Positions 52,974-62,613 are shown, counted from the first letter of the stretch. The stretch: DNA of 62,728 nt from Bacteroidales bacterium (GCA_017626355.1 JAGAIY010000011.1:1-62728), one strand, 5' to 3'. The notes: generated from the sequence alone by a model not told the origin. Numbers and translations are program-made.

Positions 52974-53705
52974 TTACGGCTGCATTGTTGTGTAGACGTT
53001 CTGCACGTCATCATCCTCTTCGATGCGCTCGATGAGCTTCTCTACATCTGCCTTGTCATCGCCCTCGAGAACCTTGAGGTCAACGTTAGGAAGACGTGTG
53101 AACTCTGCTGCCACAAGCTCGTATCCGTTCTCCTCGATCCACTTCTGGATGGTGTTGAATGCAGTGAACTCTCCATAGAGAACGATCTCCATTTCTTCGT
53201 TGTCGTTCTCCTCCTCGAAGATTTCCTCTACACCATAGTCGATAAGCTCAAGCTCAAGCTCTTCGAGATCGTATGGATTTGCAGACTTCATGCGGAACAT
53301 GCACTTGCGGTCGAACATGTAGTCGACACTTCCTGAAGTACCGAGTGAACCGCCGCTCTTGGTGAAATATGAACGGACATTGGCTACAGTACGGTTGTTG
53401 TTGTCGGTAGCAGCCTCTACGAGGACAGCGATTCCGTGAGGGCCGTAACCCTCGAATACTACCTCCTTGTAATCTGCCTGGTCCTTGTCGGTCGCTCTCT
53501 TGATGGCGCGCTCGATGTTGTCCTTAGGCATGTTCTCGCTTCGTGCAGTCTGGATAAGTGCGCGGAGACGTGGATTACCTGTAACGTCAGGGCCTCCCTG
53601 CTTTACAGCGATAGTGATTTCCTTACCGATCTTGGTGAATACGCGGGCCATGTGACCCCATCTCTTGAACTTACGTTCCTTTCTGAACTCAAACGCTCTT
53701 CCCAT
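52974..53705 (-). CDS. yebC: YebC/PmpR-family protein
   Basis: A 243-residue three-domain protein starting [20 protein letters not shown], with the [16 protein letters not shown] and [19 protein letters not shown] signature region and [16 protein letters not shown]. Members act as transcription regulators or translation factors at proline-stretch stalls. It follows the TPR gene after 2 bases. Confidence 0.94.
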   Translation of the reverse strand: MGRAFEFRKERKFKRWGHMARVFTKIGKEITIAVKQGGPDVTGNPRLRALIQTARSENMPKDNIERAIKRATDKDQADYKEVVFEGYGPHGIAVLVEAATDNNNRTVANVRSYFTKSGGSLGTSGSVDYMFDRKCMFRMKSANPYDLEELELELIDYGVEEIFEEENDNEEMEIVLYGEFTAFNTIQKWIEENGYELVAAEFTRLPNVDLKVLEGDDKADVEKLIERIEEDDDVQNVYTTMQP

Positions 53706-53707
53706 AA

Positions 53708-54376
53708 TTATTTAGCCTCTATACGTCCGATATATTTGTCAACATCGTATCCTTCCATAGACTGTGGATACTGCTCCTTGATCTTCTTGTAGAATGAAAG
53801 TGCCTTTGCATCGTCACCGAGCTTCTCTGCTACCGCACCAGCCTTGAGGAGATAACCTGCTGCATACATGTTGTCTGCTGCTGCAGCTGCTGCCTCGAAG
53901 CATGAAAGGGCCTTGCTGTAGTTCTCAAGACCTACATAAGCGTCACCTACACAAGCCTTTGCACGTGCTGCAAGAATAGCGTCCTTTCCTTTGTAGCTCT
54001 CAAGATACTTGATAGCCTGCTCCCAGTTGCCGTTCTGAAGCTCGCATACTCCTGCGTAGAAGTAAACTGACTCGCCGGCCTTCTTGCCGTAGTCCTCGAG
54101 GATCTGTACGAATCCGAGAGTGTTGCCGTCACCGTTGAGTGCTGTCTGGTAATCGCCTGAGCGGAAGATCTGCTCTGCATATGCCATCTGGCCCTGAGCC
54201 TCAGCTACCTTTGGCTGATGAACGAATTTCACCCAGCAGAATACCGCTGCGCATGCTACAACTACACCTGCGCAGATGCCTGCGAGGAGCTTTCCGTTCT
54301 CATTGAAGAACTTTTCTGTCTTTGAAACCGCCTCAACTACTGCCTCAGCGTTCTCGTTTTTGATTTCTTTAGCCAT
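53708..54376 (-). CDS. Membrane-anchored TPR protein (YfgM-like)
   Basis: A 222-residue protein with one membrane span near residues 30-50 (LLAGICAGVVVACAAVFCW), followed by four or five TPR-like helix pairs: AEQIFRSGDYQTAL, YFYAGVCELQNGNWEQAIKYL, GDAYVGLENYSKALSCF and LLKAGAVAEKLGDDAKALSFY. It probably scaffolds envelope proteins or chaperones. It is first in a two-gene operon with yebC. Confidence 0.8.
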   Translation of the reverse strand: MAKEIKNENAEAVVEAVSKTEKFFNENGKLLAGICAGVVVACAAVFCWVKFVHQPKVAEAQGQMAYAEQIFRSGDYQTALNGDGNTLGFVQILEDYGKKAGESVYFYAGVCELQNGNWEQAIKYLESYKGKDAILAARAKACVGDAYVGLENYSKALSCFEAAAAAADNMYAAGYLLKAGAVAEKLGDDAKALSFYKKIKEQYPQSMEGYDVDKYIGRIEAK

Positions 54377-54472
54377 ATTATTCAGTTTTTATATTTTCGG
54401 AACTTGTTGTCGGTCAGATGCTTGCGTCAAATATGCTTGAAACGCGTGGATACAATCCGCCCAAACAGGCGG

Positions 54473-54503
54473 CAAATTTAGAAAAAAATGTGCAAACTGC
54501 CAA
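54473..54503 (-). promoter_or_regulatory. Promoter of the TPR-yebC operon
   Basis: On the minus strand TTG (54501-54503), a 20-base spacer and TAAATTTG (54473-54480) match the Bacteroidota consensus well. The leader is about 90 bases and contains a short CCGCC/GGCGG hairpin just downstream of the box. Confidence 0.6.
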
Positions 54504-54550
54504 TATATTTTTTCCTATTAGGAAATGTAGCATTTGTTCCAAACTTTAGT

Positions 54551-54558
54551 TATATTTG
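54551..54558 (+). promoter_or_regulatory. -7 box for recF
   Basis: TATATTTG, a perfect TAnnTTTG match 21 bases before ATG 54580. It argues for that start instead of the longer frame from 54556, which would begin inside the box. Confidence 0.5.
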
Positions 54559-54579
54559 CCAAGATATCTGAATCGTATA

Positions 54580-55677
54580 ATGCCTGTACTTGAAAAAATA
54601 GTGATATCCGATTTCCGGAACATAAGGCTTCAGGAGGTGGAGTTCTCTCCCAATGTCAACTGCATAAGCGGCAACAACGGGGAAGGAAAGACCAATCTTC
54701 TTGATGCGGTCTATTATCTTTCCATGACAAAGAGTGCGTTCGCATCTTCAGACAGATTCAATTTCCGGCATGGTACCGAGGAGTTTTCCCTTCTCGGCAC
54801 TTATCGTATGGAAAACGGGCTCACAAGCCGTTTCTCCATGAAGACGGCCTTGAAGGGGGACAAGAAGATGAAGAGGGATGACAAAGCCTATGAAAAGATA
54901 TCAGGGCATATCGGAGTGCTGCCGGTAGTGATGGTCTCTCCGGCCGACATCTCACTGGTAAGCGAGTCAGGAGAGGAGCGCAGGCGTTTCGTGAATTCCG
55001 TGCTCTCGCAGATGGATCCCGGCTACATGGCTTCGTTGCAGCAGTACAACAGGCTTCTGCTTCAGCGTAACCGTATGCTCAAGGATATGGAAGTGGACCG
55101 CTCTCTTCTTGAGGTGATCGATATGAGGATGTCTGCTTTGGCAGAACCCGTGCATCAGGCGAGGAAACGCTTTGTGGAGGATCTTCTTCCGGTAGTGTCG
55201 GAGTATTACAGGCTTGTTTCAGGCGATTCGGAAAAGGTGTTCATCGAGTATGACAGCGAACTGTCCAAGGCCTCGCTTGATCAGCTCCTTGCCGCTTCCT
55301 TCGACCGTGACAGGGTCATGAAATATACGACATCAGGTCTCCAGAGGGACGATTTCATCTTCACTATGAACGGACATCCGATCAGGCGCTATGGCTCCCA
55401 GGGACAGCAGAAGTCTTTCCTTGTGGCCCTTAAGTTCGCCCAGTACGAGATAATGAAGAAGAATTACGGGTTTGCACCGATATTGCTGCTGGACGATGTA
55501 TTCGACAAACTTGACATGAACCGCATTTCCAATCTTCTGCAGATGGTGGCGAGCAATGACTTCGGTCAGATATTCATAACGGACAGCAACAAGGTCAGGA
55601 TGGCAGGAATAGTGGACGGCATCACAAGGGACAGGGCTTATTTCGACACTGTCGACGGAACTTTCAGGAGAATCTGA
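54580..55677 (+). CDS. recF: DNA replication/repair protein RecF
   Basis: A 365-residue SMC-like ATPase that loads RecA at single-strand gaps. Walker A lies in CISGNNGEGKTNLLDAVYYL. The signature region is YGSQGQQKSFLVALKFAQ, and ILLLDDVFDKLDMNR is Walker B with the D-loop. It starts a plus-strand operon: recF, DUF721, pdxB, DUF4301. Confidence 0.94.
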   Translation: MPVLEKIVISDFRNIRLQEVEFSPNVNCISGNNGEGKTNLLDAVYYLSMTKSAFASSDRFNFRHGTEEFSLLGTYRMENGLTSRFSMKTALKGDKKMKRDDKAYEKISGHIGVLPVVMVSPADISLVSESGEERRRFVNSVLSQMDPGYMASLQQYNRLLLQRNRMLKDMEVDRSLLEVIDMRMSALAEPVHQARKRFVEDLLPVVSEYYRLVSGDSEKVFIEYDSELSKASLDQLLAASFDRDRVMKYTTSGLQRDDFIFTMNGHPIRRYGSQGQQKSFLVALKFAQYEIMKKNYGFAPILLLDDVFDKLDMNRISNLLQMVASNDFGQIFITDSNKVRMAGIVDGITRDRAYFDTVDGTFRRI

Positions 55678-55678
55678 C

Positions 55679-56020
55679 ATGGCATACGATCAAATGAAGA
55701 ACAGCCTGCGTCGACGTGACGCCGTGGGTATGGATGAACTTGTGGAAGGCTTCATCCGTGAAATGAAACTGACCGCCGGACTGAACCGGCAGAGGGTCCA
55801 GGCAGCTTGGAATGCCGTATCAGGCGCTCAACGCTATACAGTCGATGTGTATGTGAAGGACAAGGTCATGTACTGCACCTTGGGCTCGTCGATGGTACGT
55901 AACCAGCTTTATTTCCAGAAGGATGTGCTTCTGGAGCAGATAAACGGATATCTTTCCGATGATGATATGTATATAAAGGAGGGTGAACCTCCATATATAA
56001 AGGAGCTTGTATTGAAATAG
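55679..56020 (+). CDS. DUF721 (DciA-like) protein
   Basis: A 113-residue protein that starts one base after the recF stop. GLNRQRVQAAWNAVSGAQRYTVD and VYVKDKVMYCTLGSSMVRNQL match DUF721, related to the helicase-loading protein DciA. A replication role with RecF is plausible from family and context. Confidence 0.85.
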   Translation: MAYDQMKNSLRRRDAVGMDELVEGFIREMKLTAGLNRQRVQAAWNAVSGAQRYTVDVYVKDKVMYCTLGSSMVRNQLYFQKDVLLEQINGYLSDDDMYIKEGEPPYIKELVLK

Positions 56021-56027
56021 CCGATAT

Positions 56028-57068
56028 ATGAAGATAGTAGCAGACAGGAACATACCTTTTCTCGAAGGAGTGTTCGAACCGTATGCGGAGGTCCTTTACA
56101 AGGAAGGAAGTGCGATCACGCACGATGATGTGAAGGATGCCGATGCACTCGTGATCAGAACGAGGACAAGATGCGGTCCGGCACTTCTTGATGGAACGAC
56201 CGTGAAGCTTATAGCTACAGCGACCATAGGAACCGACCACATAGACCTGGATTACTGTGCCGCTTCCGGGATTGCTGTCCATAATGCCCAGGGCTGTAAT
56301 GCCGGCGGGGTCATGCAGTATGTCTTCTCTGCCCTTTATGGTGTTGCGGCCAGAAAATCAATCAAGCTGGACGATGCCGTATTCGGTATAATCGGCGTAG
56401 GAAACGTCGGCAGGAAGGTTGAGGCCTTGGCAGCCCATCTGGGTTTCAAGGTCTTGAAATGTGATCCGCCGAGGGCTCTTGCGGAAGGCTCGGATGAATT
56501 CTGTTCGTTGGATTATCTTCTGGCCAATTCCGATGTGGTTACCCTTCATGTGCCGCTTGATGAAACGACAAGAGGCATGGCCGGAGAGGATTTCTTCACC
56601 CTTATGAAGCCGGGATCTATATTCATAAATGCGGCCAGAGGTGAAGTAGTCGACGAGGCTGCCCTGAAGATGGCCTTGCCTAAGTTCGGCGCGGTCATAA
56701 TAGATACATGGAACAACGAGCCGGATGTAGATGAAGAACTCATAGATATGGTGGATGTCGCGACTCCCCATATCGCCGGATATTCGTATCAGGGCAAGCA
56801 GAACGGCACAGCTTCTGCTGTCCAGGCGGTTGCACGCTTCTTCGGCATCGGTCAGCTGATGGACTTCTATCCTGAGGCGGAACAGCCTGAGCATGAACCT
56901 GTCAGTCTGGATCTCAAGGGTAAGAAGCAAGGTGAAATAGCCGCTGTGTTCCAATATAACTATCCGATATTTACGGATGATTTCAGGTTCAGGATGGAGC
57001 CGGACAATTTCGAGAAGATGCGCTCGAACTATCAGTACAGGCGCGAAATATTGATAGACGGGCTTTGA
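56028..57068 (+). CDS. pdxB: Erythronate-4-phosphate dehydrogenase
   Basis: A 346-residue D-2-hydroxyacid dehydrogenase for pyridoxal-phosphate synthesis. MKIVADRNIPFLEGVFEPYAE and IRTRTRCGPALLDGTTVKLI form the substrate domain. FGIIGVGNVGRKVEALAAHLG is the NAD fold, and HVPLDETTRGMAG and TPHIAGYSYQGKQNGTA supply the catalytic His region. The C-terminal PdxB dimerisation domain follows. It is 7 bases after DUF721. Confidence 0.93.
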   Translation: MKIVADRNIPFLEGVFEPYAEVLYKEGSAITHDDVKDADALVIRTRTRCGPALLDGTTVKLIATATIGTDHIDLDYCAASGIAVHNAQGCNAGGVMQYVFSALYGVAARKSIKLDDAVFGIIGVGNVGRKVEALAAHLGFKVLKCDPPRALAEGSDEFCSLDYLLANSDVVTLHVPLDETTRGMAGEDFFTLMKPGSIFINAARGEVVDEAALKMALPKFGAVIIDTWNNEPDVDEELIDMVDVATPHIAGYSYQGKQNGTASAVQAVARFFGIGQLMDFYPEAEQPEHEPVSLDLKGKKQGEIAAVFQYNYPIFTDDFRFRMEPDNFEKMRSNYQYRREILIDGL

Positions 57069-57103
57069 TGGATTAAACTCAACTACTAAAATTATAACCA
57101 TTT

Positions 57104-58681
57104 ATGTTTAGAAAAGAAGACATCGCACAGATAGAGCAGAGAGGCTCTACAGTGCAGACAGTTCAGCAGCAGGTGGAGCGTTTCAAGCAAGGTTTTCCTT
57201 GGATGAAGATTGTCGCTCCTGCTACTCCGGAAAAAGGTATCCAGGTACTTGACGAGGCTGCAGTAGAAGCGGCTGTGAAGTATTATGAAGGAGCTCAGAT
57301 CAACGGAAAATGCAAGTTTGTTCCTGCTTCAGGAGCCGCTTCACGTATGTTCAAGGATCTTTTCAGCGGCCTTGATGCATTGAAGGAGGGCAAGGAGCTG
57401 GCTGATGATGCCCCTGCAGCAAAATTCGTGGACCAGATCAGGTCTTTTGCATTCTACACTCCTGAACTTTTCGGTGAGGAACCTTGCAAGTGTCCTGAGT
57501 ACAGGAAGGATGTACTTGCAAAGACTCTTACTGATGAGGGACTCGGATACGGTTCCAAGCCGAAGGGCGTTCTCAAGTTCCATAAATATACTGACGGAGA
57601 GATCCGTACGGCATTTGCAGAGCATCTTGTGGAGGCTCAGAATTATATGCGCAACGAGGATGGCTCGGCTAATCTTGTCGTGACCATTTCTCCTGAGCAT
57701 CAGCATCTTTTCGAAGAGGCTTATGCTGAAGTCAAGGCTGCATATGAGGCTAAGTACGGAGTGCAGTACAACATCACCTTCACATTTCAGGACAAGGCTA
57801 CAGATACCATCGCTGTAGATGTAGAGAACAAGCCGTTCAGGACTGAGACCGATTCTCTCCTTTTCCGTCCTGCAGGACACGGAGCCCTCATCTACAACCT
57901 CAACAAGCTTGAGGAAGAGGTGGTTTCCATCAAGAACATTGACAATGTAGCCAACGAAAGGCTTCTCCCTGAGACCGCTACTTGGAAGAAGGTTCTTCTT
58001 GGAAAGGCTCTTGAGCTTCGCGACACTCTCCACGGCTATCTCCGTGAGCTTGAGATCCGTACAGGAGACTATATCACCGACCTCAGGGTGGATGTTCCTG
58101 CATACGGCAAGCTTGGAGACGAAGACGTATATCAGAGACCGGAAGTACAGGAACTTTGTGACGAAATCGAGGCTTTCCTTGAAAATGTGCTCTGCGTGAA
58201 GATGCCTCAGGCCGAGACCTGCAAGGCTCGTGTCCAGGCTCTCAGGGCAAAACTTGACCGTCCTGTCAGAGTTGCCGGAATGGTGAAGAATCAGGGTGAG
58301 CCTGGCGGCGGACCTTTCATCATCGCAGAGAAGGATGGCTCTACATCGCTTCAGGTTCTCGAAAGCGTGCAGATAAACATGTCTGACGACCACGCGCGCA
58401 ATGCCCTTGCTTCAGCTACCCACTTCAATCCTGTGGATATCGTATGCTGCCTCCACAACTACAAAGGTGAGAGCTTCGACCTTCTCAAGTATGTGGACGA
58501 GGATGCCGGCTTCATAAGCTCGAAGAGTTATCAGGGTCGTGAACTCAAGGCTCTTGAGCTCCCTGGACTCTGGAACGGCGCGATGAGCAACTGGAACACC
58601 CTCTTTGTTGAGGTTCCTCTCGCTACCTTCAATCCTGTGAAGGTTGTGCTCGATCTTCTCCGTCCTGCACATCAGAACTAG
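57104..58681 (+). CDS. DUF4301 family protein
   Basis: A 525-residue protein widespread in Bacteroidota. It starts MFRKEDIAQIEQRGSTVQTV and contains KFVPASGAASRMFKDLF, a possible substrate or nucleotide loop, GALIYNLNKLEEEVVSIKNIDNV and RVAGMVKNQGEPGGGPF. The GAASR segment and the later layout resemble sugar-nucleotidyltransferase-like folds, but that is only suggestive. Function unknown. It is the last gene of the recF operon, with the 58713 palindrome just downstream. Confidence 0.85.
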   Translation: MFRKEDIAQIEQRGSTVQTVQQQVERFKQGFPWMKIVAPATPEKGIQVLDEAAVEAAVKYYEGAQINGKCKFVPASGAASRMFKDLFSGLDALKEGKELADDAPAAKFVDQIRSFAFYTPELFGEEPCKCPEYRKDVLAKTLTDEGLGYGSKPKGVLKFHKYTDGEIRTAFAEHLVEAQNYMRNEDGSANLVVTISPEHQHLFEEAYAEVKAAYEAKYGVQYNITFTFQDKATDTIAVDVENKPFRTETDSLLFRPAGHGALIYNLNKLEEEVVSIKNIDNVANERLLPETATWKKVLLGKALELRDTLHGYLRELEIRTGDYITDLRVDVPAYGKLGDEDVYQRPEVQELCDEIEAFLENVLCVKMPQAETCKARVQALRAKLDRPVRVAGMVKNQGEPGGGPFIIAEKDGSTSLQVLESVQINMSDDHARNALASATHFNPVDIVCCLHNYKGESFDLLKYVDEDAGFISSKSYQGRELKALELPGLWNGAMSNWNTLFVEVPLATFNPVKVVLDLLRPAHQN

Positions 58682-58712
58682 AATGTAGGCTATCTATCTG
58701 ATATATAGCGAG

Positions 58713-58758
58713 TTATCAAATAAGCCTGCCGCCCCGGGGCGGCAGGCTTATTTGATAA
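58713..58758. repeat. Perfect 46-base palindrome, family B copy 2
   Basis: The sequence equals its reverse complement for 23 bases each side of 58735/58736. The core GCCTGCCGCCC is shared with the copy at 49213, while the outer TTATCAAATAA differs. It lies between convergent DUF4301 and methyltransferase genes. The T-rich outer arm could help termination in both directions. Confidence 0.8.
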
Positions 58759-58777
58759 TTTGTTGGTTCTCAGGATC

Positions 58778-60043
58778 TTAGACTCCATTGTATTTTGACG
58801 TCACAAGCAGAATGTTGCCGGAAAGGTCGGATTTGAGGCCGAAAATATGGATGTCGTCTCCGGAAGCTGCTCCGAGTTTTTTTCTCAGGGTATCTGTGTC
58901 CATCGGTATGTTGCGGGCTGTGACCTCTGCCTTGGGATAGGTCTTGCCGATCTCCTTTATTGTACGCTTGTCCAGAGGCAGGGCCTTAATTATCCTGAAT
59001 ACCTTGCCGTGTTTCATGAGGCTTTCAGCCTTTTCGAGCTCATCGGTCATATAATAATGAGTGGACTGCCCGAGCTTGTCGAGACGGAATCTTTTGGTTA
59101 TGGTGTTGAATGCACCGGCCTTCATCAAGGCCTTTCCCGGCTCGAAGAGGAAGGAACCGTTTGTGCCGGCTGTCGTGATGCAGTCTTTCGAGAGGGTTTC
59201 TTCCCGTGGGTCAAAACGGAACTCCGAGACAGTGCCGTCCTTTTGCAGTTCGGCTGCGATTATTTCATATCCGTCATTCCACTCCCTGTCCATCCAGATC
59301 AGAAGTTCCTTGCATTCTCCTCCCGCAGCAACAACGTGGACTTCCCTGCATGTCCTGCCGAGTCTCTCGCAGACCATGCTGATGTCCGCCATAGGGGAGA
59401 GCTTTATGAGAAGGTGACGGCATATTCCGAAAAGTTCCGTCTTCAGTGTCAGGACATCAGGAGTGCATTCTTCGATGAGGAATACTTTTCTGCCGCCTTC
59501 TCCTCTTCTGGCCGGATCCATGTATATTATGTCGGCATGGAAGCCGGAGAGCAGTTCCTCAGGTGAAGTGCCTTCAAGGCTTCCTTCGGAGGATACGGCT
59601 TTGTTGCTTACGCAGATGTTGTCTGCTCCCAGTATGCTGAAATTATGTGATGCAGCCTTGCATAAGGCTTCCTGCATTTCGTTATACAGTACGGCGGAAG
59701 CTTTCCGGGAAAAGAACCATGAATCGACTCCGAGACCGCCTGTGAGGTCGGCTATGTTCCAGGAAGATGCCGGGCAGGAGCCGTTCCCCGCTATCCTTCC
59801 GGCGAGTTCCGCCTTGTATGCGGCTGTGGCACTGCTCCTGCATTGCTCGGCTGAAAGCTTTGAGGGAAATATAAGTTCCTTCTCGTCGTACCACTCCTGG
59901 ACTTTACCTTTGAGCTTGCGTCTTGATTCAATGCAGGAAATTGCCAGATCCATGTCGATTTCAGGCCATCTGGCCCTGTCGAGAATCAGGCGGGTGAGAT
60001 TGTCGTTGAGATGTTCTGCTACAAATCCGGTAAGTTTTTCCAT
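58778..60043 (-). CDS. Class I SAM methyltransferase with THUMP-like domain
   Basis: A 421-residue cytosolic protein. NIADLTGGLGVDSWFF holds motif I for SAM, and IIYMDPARRGEGGRKVFLIEEC is the conserved DPAR active site. A C-terminal half with a THUMP-like fold (KAEVTARNIPMDTDTLRKKLGA) probably binds RNA. Bacteroidales homologues are annotated as methyltransferases of unknown target. The start at 60043 is taken because the longer frame to 60112 crosses a -7 box at 60062. Confidence 0.8.
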   Translation of the reverse strand: MEKLTGFVAEHLNDNLTRLILDRARWPEIDMDLAISCIESRRKLKGKVQEWYDEKELIFPSKLSAEQCRSSATAAYKAELAGRIAGNGSCPASSWNIADLTGGLGVDSWFFSRKASAVLYNEMQEALCKAASHNFSILGADNICVSNKAVSSEGSLEGTSPEELLSGFHADIIYMDPARRGEGGRKVFLIEECTPDVLTLKTELFGICRHLLIKLSPMADISMVCERLGRTCREVHVVAAGGECKELLIWMDREWNDGYEIIAAELQKDGTVSEFRFDPREETLSKDCITTAGTNGSFLFEPGKALMKAGAFNTITKRFRLDKLGQSTHYYMTDELEKAESLMKHGKVFRIIKALPLDKRTIKEIGKTYPKAEVTARNIPMDTDTLRKKLGAASGDDIHIFGLKSDLSGNILLVTSKYNGV

Positions 60044-60061
60044 TATTTTAAAAATCTCTTG

Positions 60062-60069
60062 CAAAAATA
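60062..60069 (-). promoter_or_regulatory. -7 box for the methyltransferase gene
   Basis: TATTTTTG on the minus strand, a perfect TAnnTTTG match 18 bases before ATG 60043. Confidence 0.45.
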
Positions 60070-60092
60070 GATTTTTATCTGATAATTTTCTG

Positions 60093-60100
60093 TATATTTG
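60093..60100 (+). promoter_or_regulatory. -7 box for the phosphohexomutase gene
   Basis: TATATTTG, a perfect match about 40 bases before ATG 60141. It is divergent with the box at 60062. Confidence 0.5.
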
Positions 60101-60140
60101 CTCGGATATCAATGAAAATTAATAACTAAACAATAACCAT

Positions 60141-61802
60141 ATGGCAAGAGATTACAAAGAAACAGTCCAGAGTTGGCTGGATGGCAATTTTGATGAGGCT
60201 ACAAAGGCTCAGATCCGTGAACTTCAGGCAAACGATCCTGTAGGTCTCGAGGATGCATTCTATCAGAACCTTGAGTTCGGTACAGGCGGACTCCGTGGTA
60301 TCATGGGAGTAGGAACCAACCGTATGAACAAGTACACTGTAGGTATGGCTACACAGGGTCTCGCAAACTACATGAAGGCCAACTGCGAGGGACCTCTCAG
60401 CGTCTGCATTTCATACGACAGCCGCAACAACAGTCCTGAGTTCGCTCAGATTGCTGCCAATGTACTTTCTGCAAACGGAATCCATGTGTACATCTTTGAC
60501 AAACTTCATCCTATCGCTCTCATGAGCTACTCGGTGAGGACAAAGAAGGCTACTGCAGGTATCATGATCACAGCGTCACACAATCCTAAGGAGTACAACG
60601 GTTACAAGGTATTCTGGTCAGACGGTGCTCAGGTGACTTCTCCTGTTGACAAGGATATCGTTGCTGAGGTGGCTAAGATCACAGACCCTTCTATGGTGAA
60701 GTTCGAGCCGGGTGAAGGAGCTGCTCCTGTTGAAGTCATGGGTCATGAGATGGATGAGGCATATCTCAATTCAGTGATGACACTCATGCTTTCTCCAGAG
60801 GCGCGTGCTGCTCACAAGGACCTCAAGATCGTATATACCCCTATCCACGGTTCAGGTGTGGAGATCGTTCCGGAATTCCTTGCAAAGCTCGGTTTCGAGA
60901 ACGTATACCATGTTCCTGAGCAGGATGTCGTGGACGGAAACTTCCCTACAGTAATGTCACCTAACCCTGAGGAGCCTTCAGCACTTGCTATGGCGGTAGC
61001 AGTTGCCGACAGGGAAGGTGCCGACCTCGTGATGGCTACAGACCCGGATGCAGACCGTATCGGTATCGCAGTACGTGACAATGAGGGCAAGATGGTTCTT
61101 ATGAACGGTAACCAGACAGGTTCTATTCTTACCTATTATATTCTCCGCCGTTGGTCTGAGCTCGGAAAGCTTGACGGCAAGCAGTATATCGTAAAGACAA
61201 TCGTGACTACAGAGCTCATGCGCGCGATCGCAGAGAAGTTCGGTGTGAAGGTATACAATGTACTTACAGGCTTCAAGTGGATCGCCGACATCATCAAGAA
61301 GAACGAGGGTGAGACAACTTTCGTATGCGGTGGTGAGGAAAGCTACGGCTTCAATGTAGGTGAGTTCGTACGTGACAAGGATGCTCCTATCACATGTGCG
61401 ATGGTTGCAGAGTGCGCAGCTTGGGCGGCAGCTCAGGGCAAGACTCTCTATCAGCTCCTTCAGGATATCTATGCTGAATTCGGCTACTACAAGGAGTCTC
61501 TCATCTCAGTTACCAAGAAGGGTAAGGCAGGACTTGAGGAAATCGCAGCGATGATGGTCGACTACCGCAACAATCCTCCTAAGGAGCTTGCTGGTTCACC
61601 TGTGATCAAGGTCATCGACTATACAAAGCCTGAGGAGACAGGTCTCCCTTCATCTAATGTGCTCCAGTTCTACAACGAGGCAGGTGATGTCGTTACCGTA
61701 CGTCCTTCAGGTACAGAGCCTAAGATCAAGTTCTATTTCGGTATCAAGGGATCTGATGCAGATGCAAAGAACGAGGTTCTCAGAGCTCAGTTCAACAAAT
61801 AG
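60141..61802 (+). CDS. Phosphohexomutase (phosphoglucomutase/phosphomannomutase)
   Basis: A 553-residue enzyme interconverting hexose 1- and 6-phosphates. The phosphoserine is Ser146 in ITASHNPKEYNGYKVFW. The metal site is ATDPDADRIGIAV, and CGGEESYGF is the sugar-binding loop. VTVRPSGTEPKIKFYF binds phosphate at the C-terminus. The substrate may be glucose- or mannose-phosphate. It is transcribed alone. Confidence 0.93.
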   Translation: MARDYKETVQSWLDGNFDEATKAQIRELQANDPVGLEDAFYQNLEFGTGGLRGIMGVGTNRMNKYTVGMATQGLANYMKANCEGPLSVCISYDSRNNSPEFAQIAANVLSANGIHVYIFDKLHPIALMSYSVRTKKATAGIMITASHNPKEYNGYKVFWSDGAQVTSPVDKDIVAEVAKITDPSMVKFEPGEGAAPVEVMGHEMDEAYLNSVMTLMLSPEARAAHKDLKIVYTPIHGSGVEIVPEFLAKLGFENVYHVPEQDVVDGNFPTVMSPNPEEPSALAMAVAVADREGADLVMATDPDADRIGIAVRDNEGKMVLMNGNQTGSILTYYILRRWSELGKLDGKQYIVKTIVTTELMRAIAEKFGVKVYNVLTGFKWIADIIKKNEGETTFVCGGEESYGFNVGEFVRDKDAPITCAMVAECAAWAAAQGKTLYQLLQDIYAEFGYYKESLISVTKKGKAGLEEIAAMMVDYRNNPPKELAGSPVIKVIDYTKPEETGLPSSNVLQFYNEAGDVVTVRPSGTEPKIKFYFGIKGSDADAKNEVLRAQFNK

Positions 61803-61821
61803 CAGTTACAATAAAGCAAAT

Positions 61822-61855
61822 AAAAAGCGTTTCAGAATTTTCTGAAACGCTTTTT
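61822..61855. terminator. Bidirectional terminator after the phosphohexomutase gene
   Basis: Sixteen-base perfect arms, TT loop, with an A-run at the 5' end and a T-run at the 3' end. It can serve both the phosphohexomutase gene (+) and the convergent DUF4332-like gene (-). Confidence 0.85.
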
Positions 61856-61874
61856 ATTTTATTAAAGGTGGATC

Positions 61875-62282
61875 TTAGTAGGTAAGTACTCCCGGAAGTT
61901 CCTTTGCGCAGTCGATCATCTTCTGGAGCTCAGCTGCAACAGGGACACGGTTCACAAGGTTCTTTTCCTCGTTCACTTCAAGCATCTTTGCTGCAAGATT
62001 CTCTGCATTGCGGTGAGCAAGTTCCTTGACTGTATCAACGCCGGCAGCCTCAAGAAGTTCTGCGAACTGAGGACCTACTCCCTTTACGCGGAAGAGATCA
62101 GCATGGTTGCACCATCTGAGGACAAGCTTCTCGGAGATGCCTGTCTCTTCGGCAAGAGCCTTGCGGCCGGCTGGAGCTGCGCACTTCTCAAGAAGCTGTT
62201 CAGCTTTTTCAATACCTGCTGCAGCAAGCTTCTCTCCATATGCTGCACCTACACCTTCGATGTCAATTACTTTGTATGCCAT
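61875..62282 (-). CDS. DUF4332-like helix-hairpin-helix protein
   Basis: A 135-residue protein with two helix-hairpin-helix motifs: VIDIEGVGAAYGEKLAAAGI near the start and FRVKGVGPQFAELLEAAGVD near residue 65. This DUF4332-type layout suggests a DNA-binding or scaffolding role. No catalytic motif is seen. It faces the integrase gene across about 360 bases. Confidence 0.82.
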   Translation of the reverse strand: MAYKVIDIEGVGAAYGEKLAAAGIEKAEQLLEKCAAPAGRKALAEETGISEKLVLRWCNHADLFRVKGVGPQFAELLEAAGVDTVKELAHRNAENLAAKMLEVNEEKNLVNRVPVAAELQKMIDCAKELPGVLTY

Positions 62283-62321
62283 AGTCTTATGAATTTAAGT
62301 GGTTAATTTTCACAAATCACA

Positions 62322-62351
62322 CAAAAATACCAATATTTATTTAAATGTCAA
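62322..62351 (-). promoter_or_regulatory. Promoter of the DUF4332-like gene
   Basis: On the minus strand TTG (62349-62351), a 19-base spacer and TATTTTTG (62322-62329). A perfect -7 box about 40 bases before ATG 62282. Confidence 0.55.
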
Positions 62352-62613
62352 CGTAACATCATGTGAATTATTAAATATATCTCTGGAAAAATCTAACGAA
62401 TGAGGGGAAATAATGATGGTGGCACTGGTGTTCAATGACTTATGAGGACTTTTGATGAAAGCCTCGCCGATGCAAAAGTGCAAGGAAATGAAAGGTAATG
62501 AGGGCGAACGGTTTTCAAATCATTACCCGATAACAAGGTAAGTTTATAGGTTGTTGGAGTTCATTTCTACTCTCTGCTACATTCTGCATAACAATGTACA
62601 ACTCGCTGATAAC

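Noticed and set aside
56358-57101. 247-codon antisense ORF over pdxB
   Set aside because: It is a shadow of pdxB, with no promoter or protein-like motif of its own.
57341-58393. 350-codon antisense ORF
   Set aside because: It lies wholly inside the DUF4301 gene on the opposite strand. Its length follows from codon bias of the sense gene.
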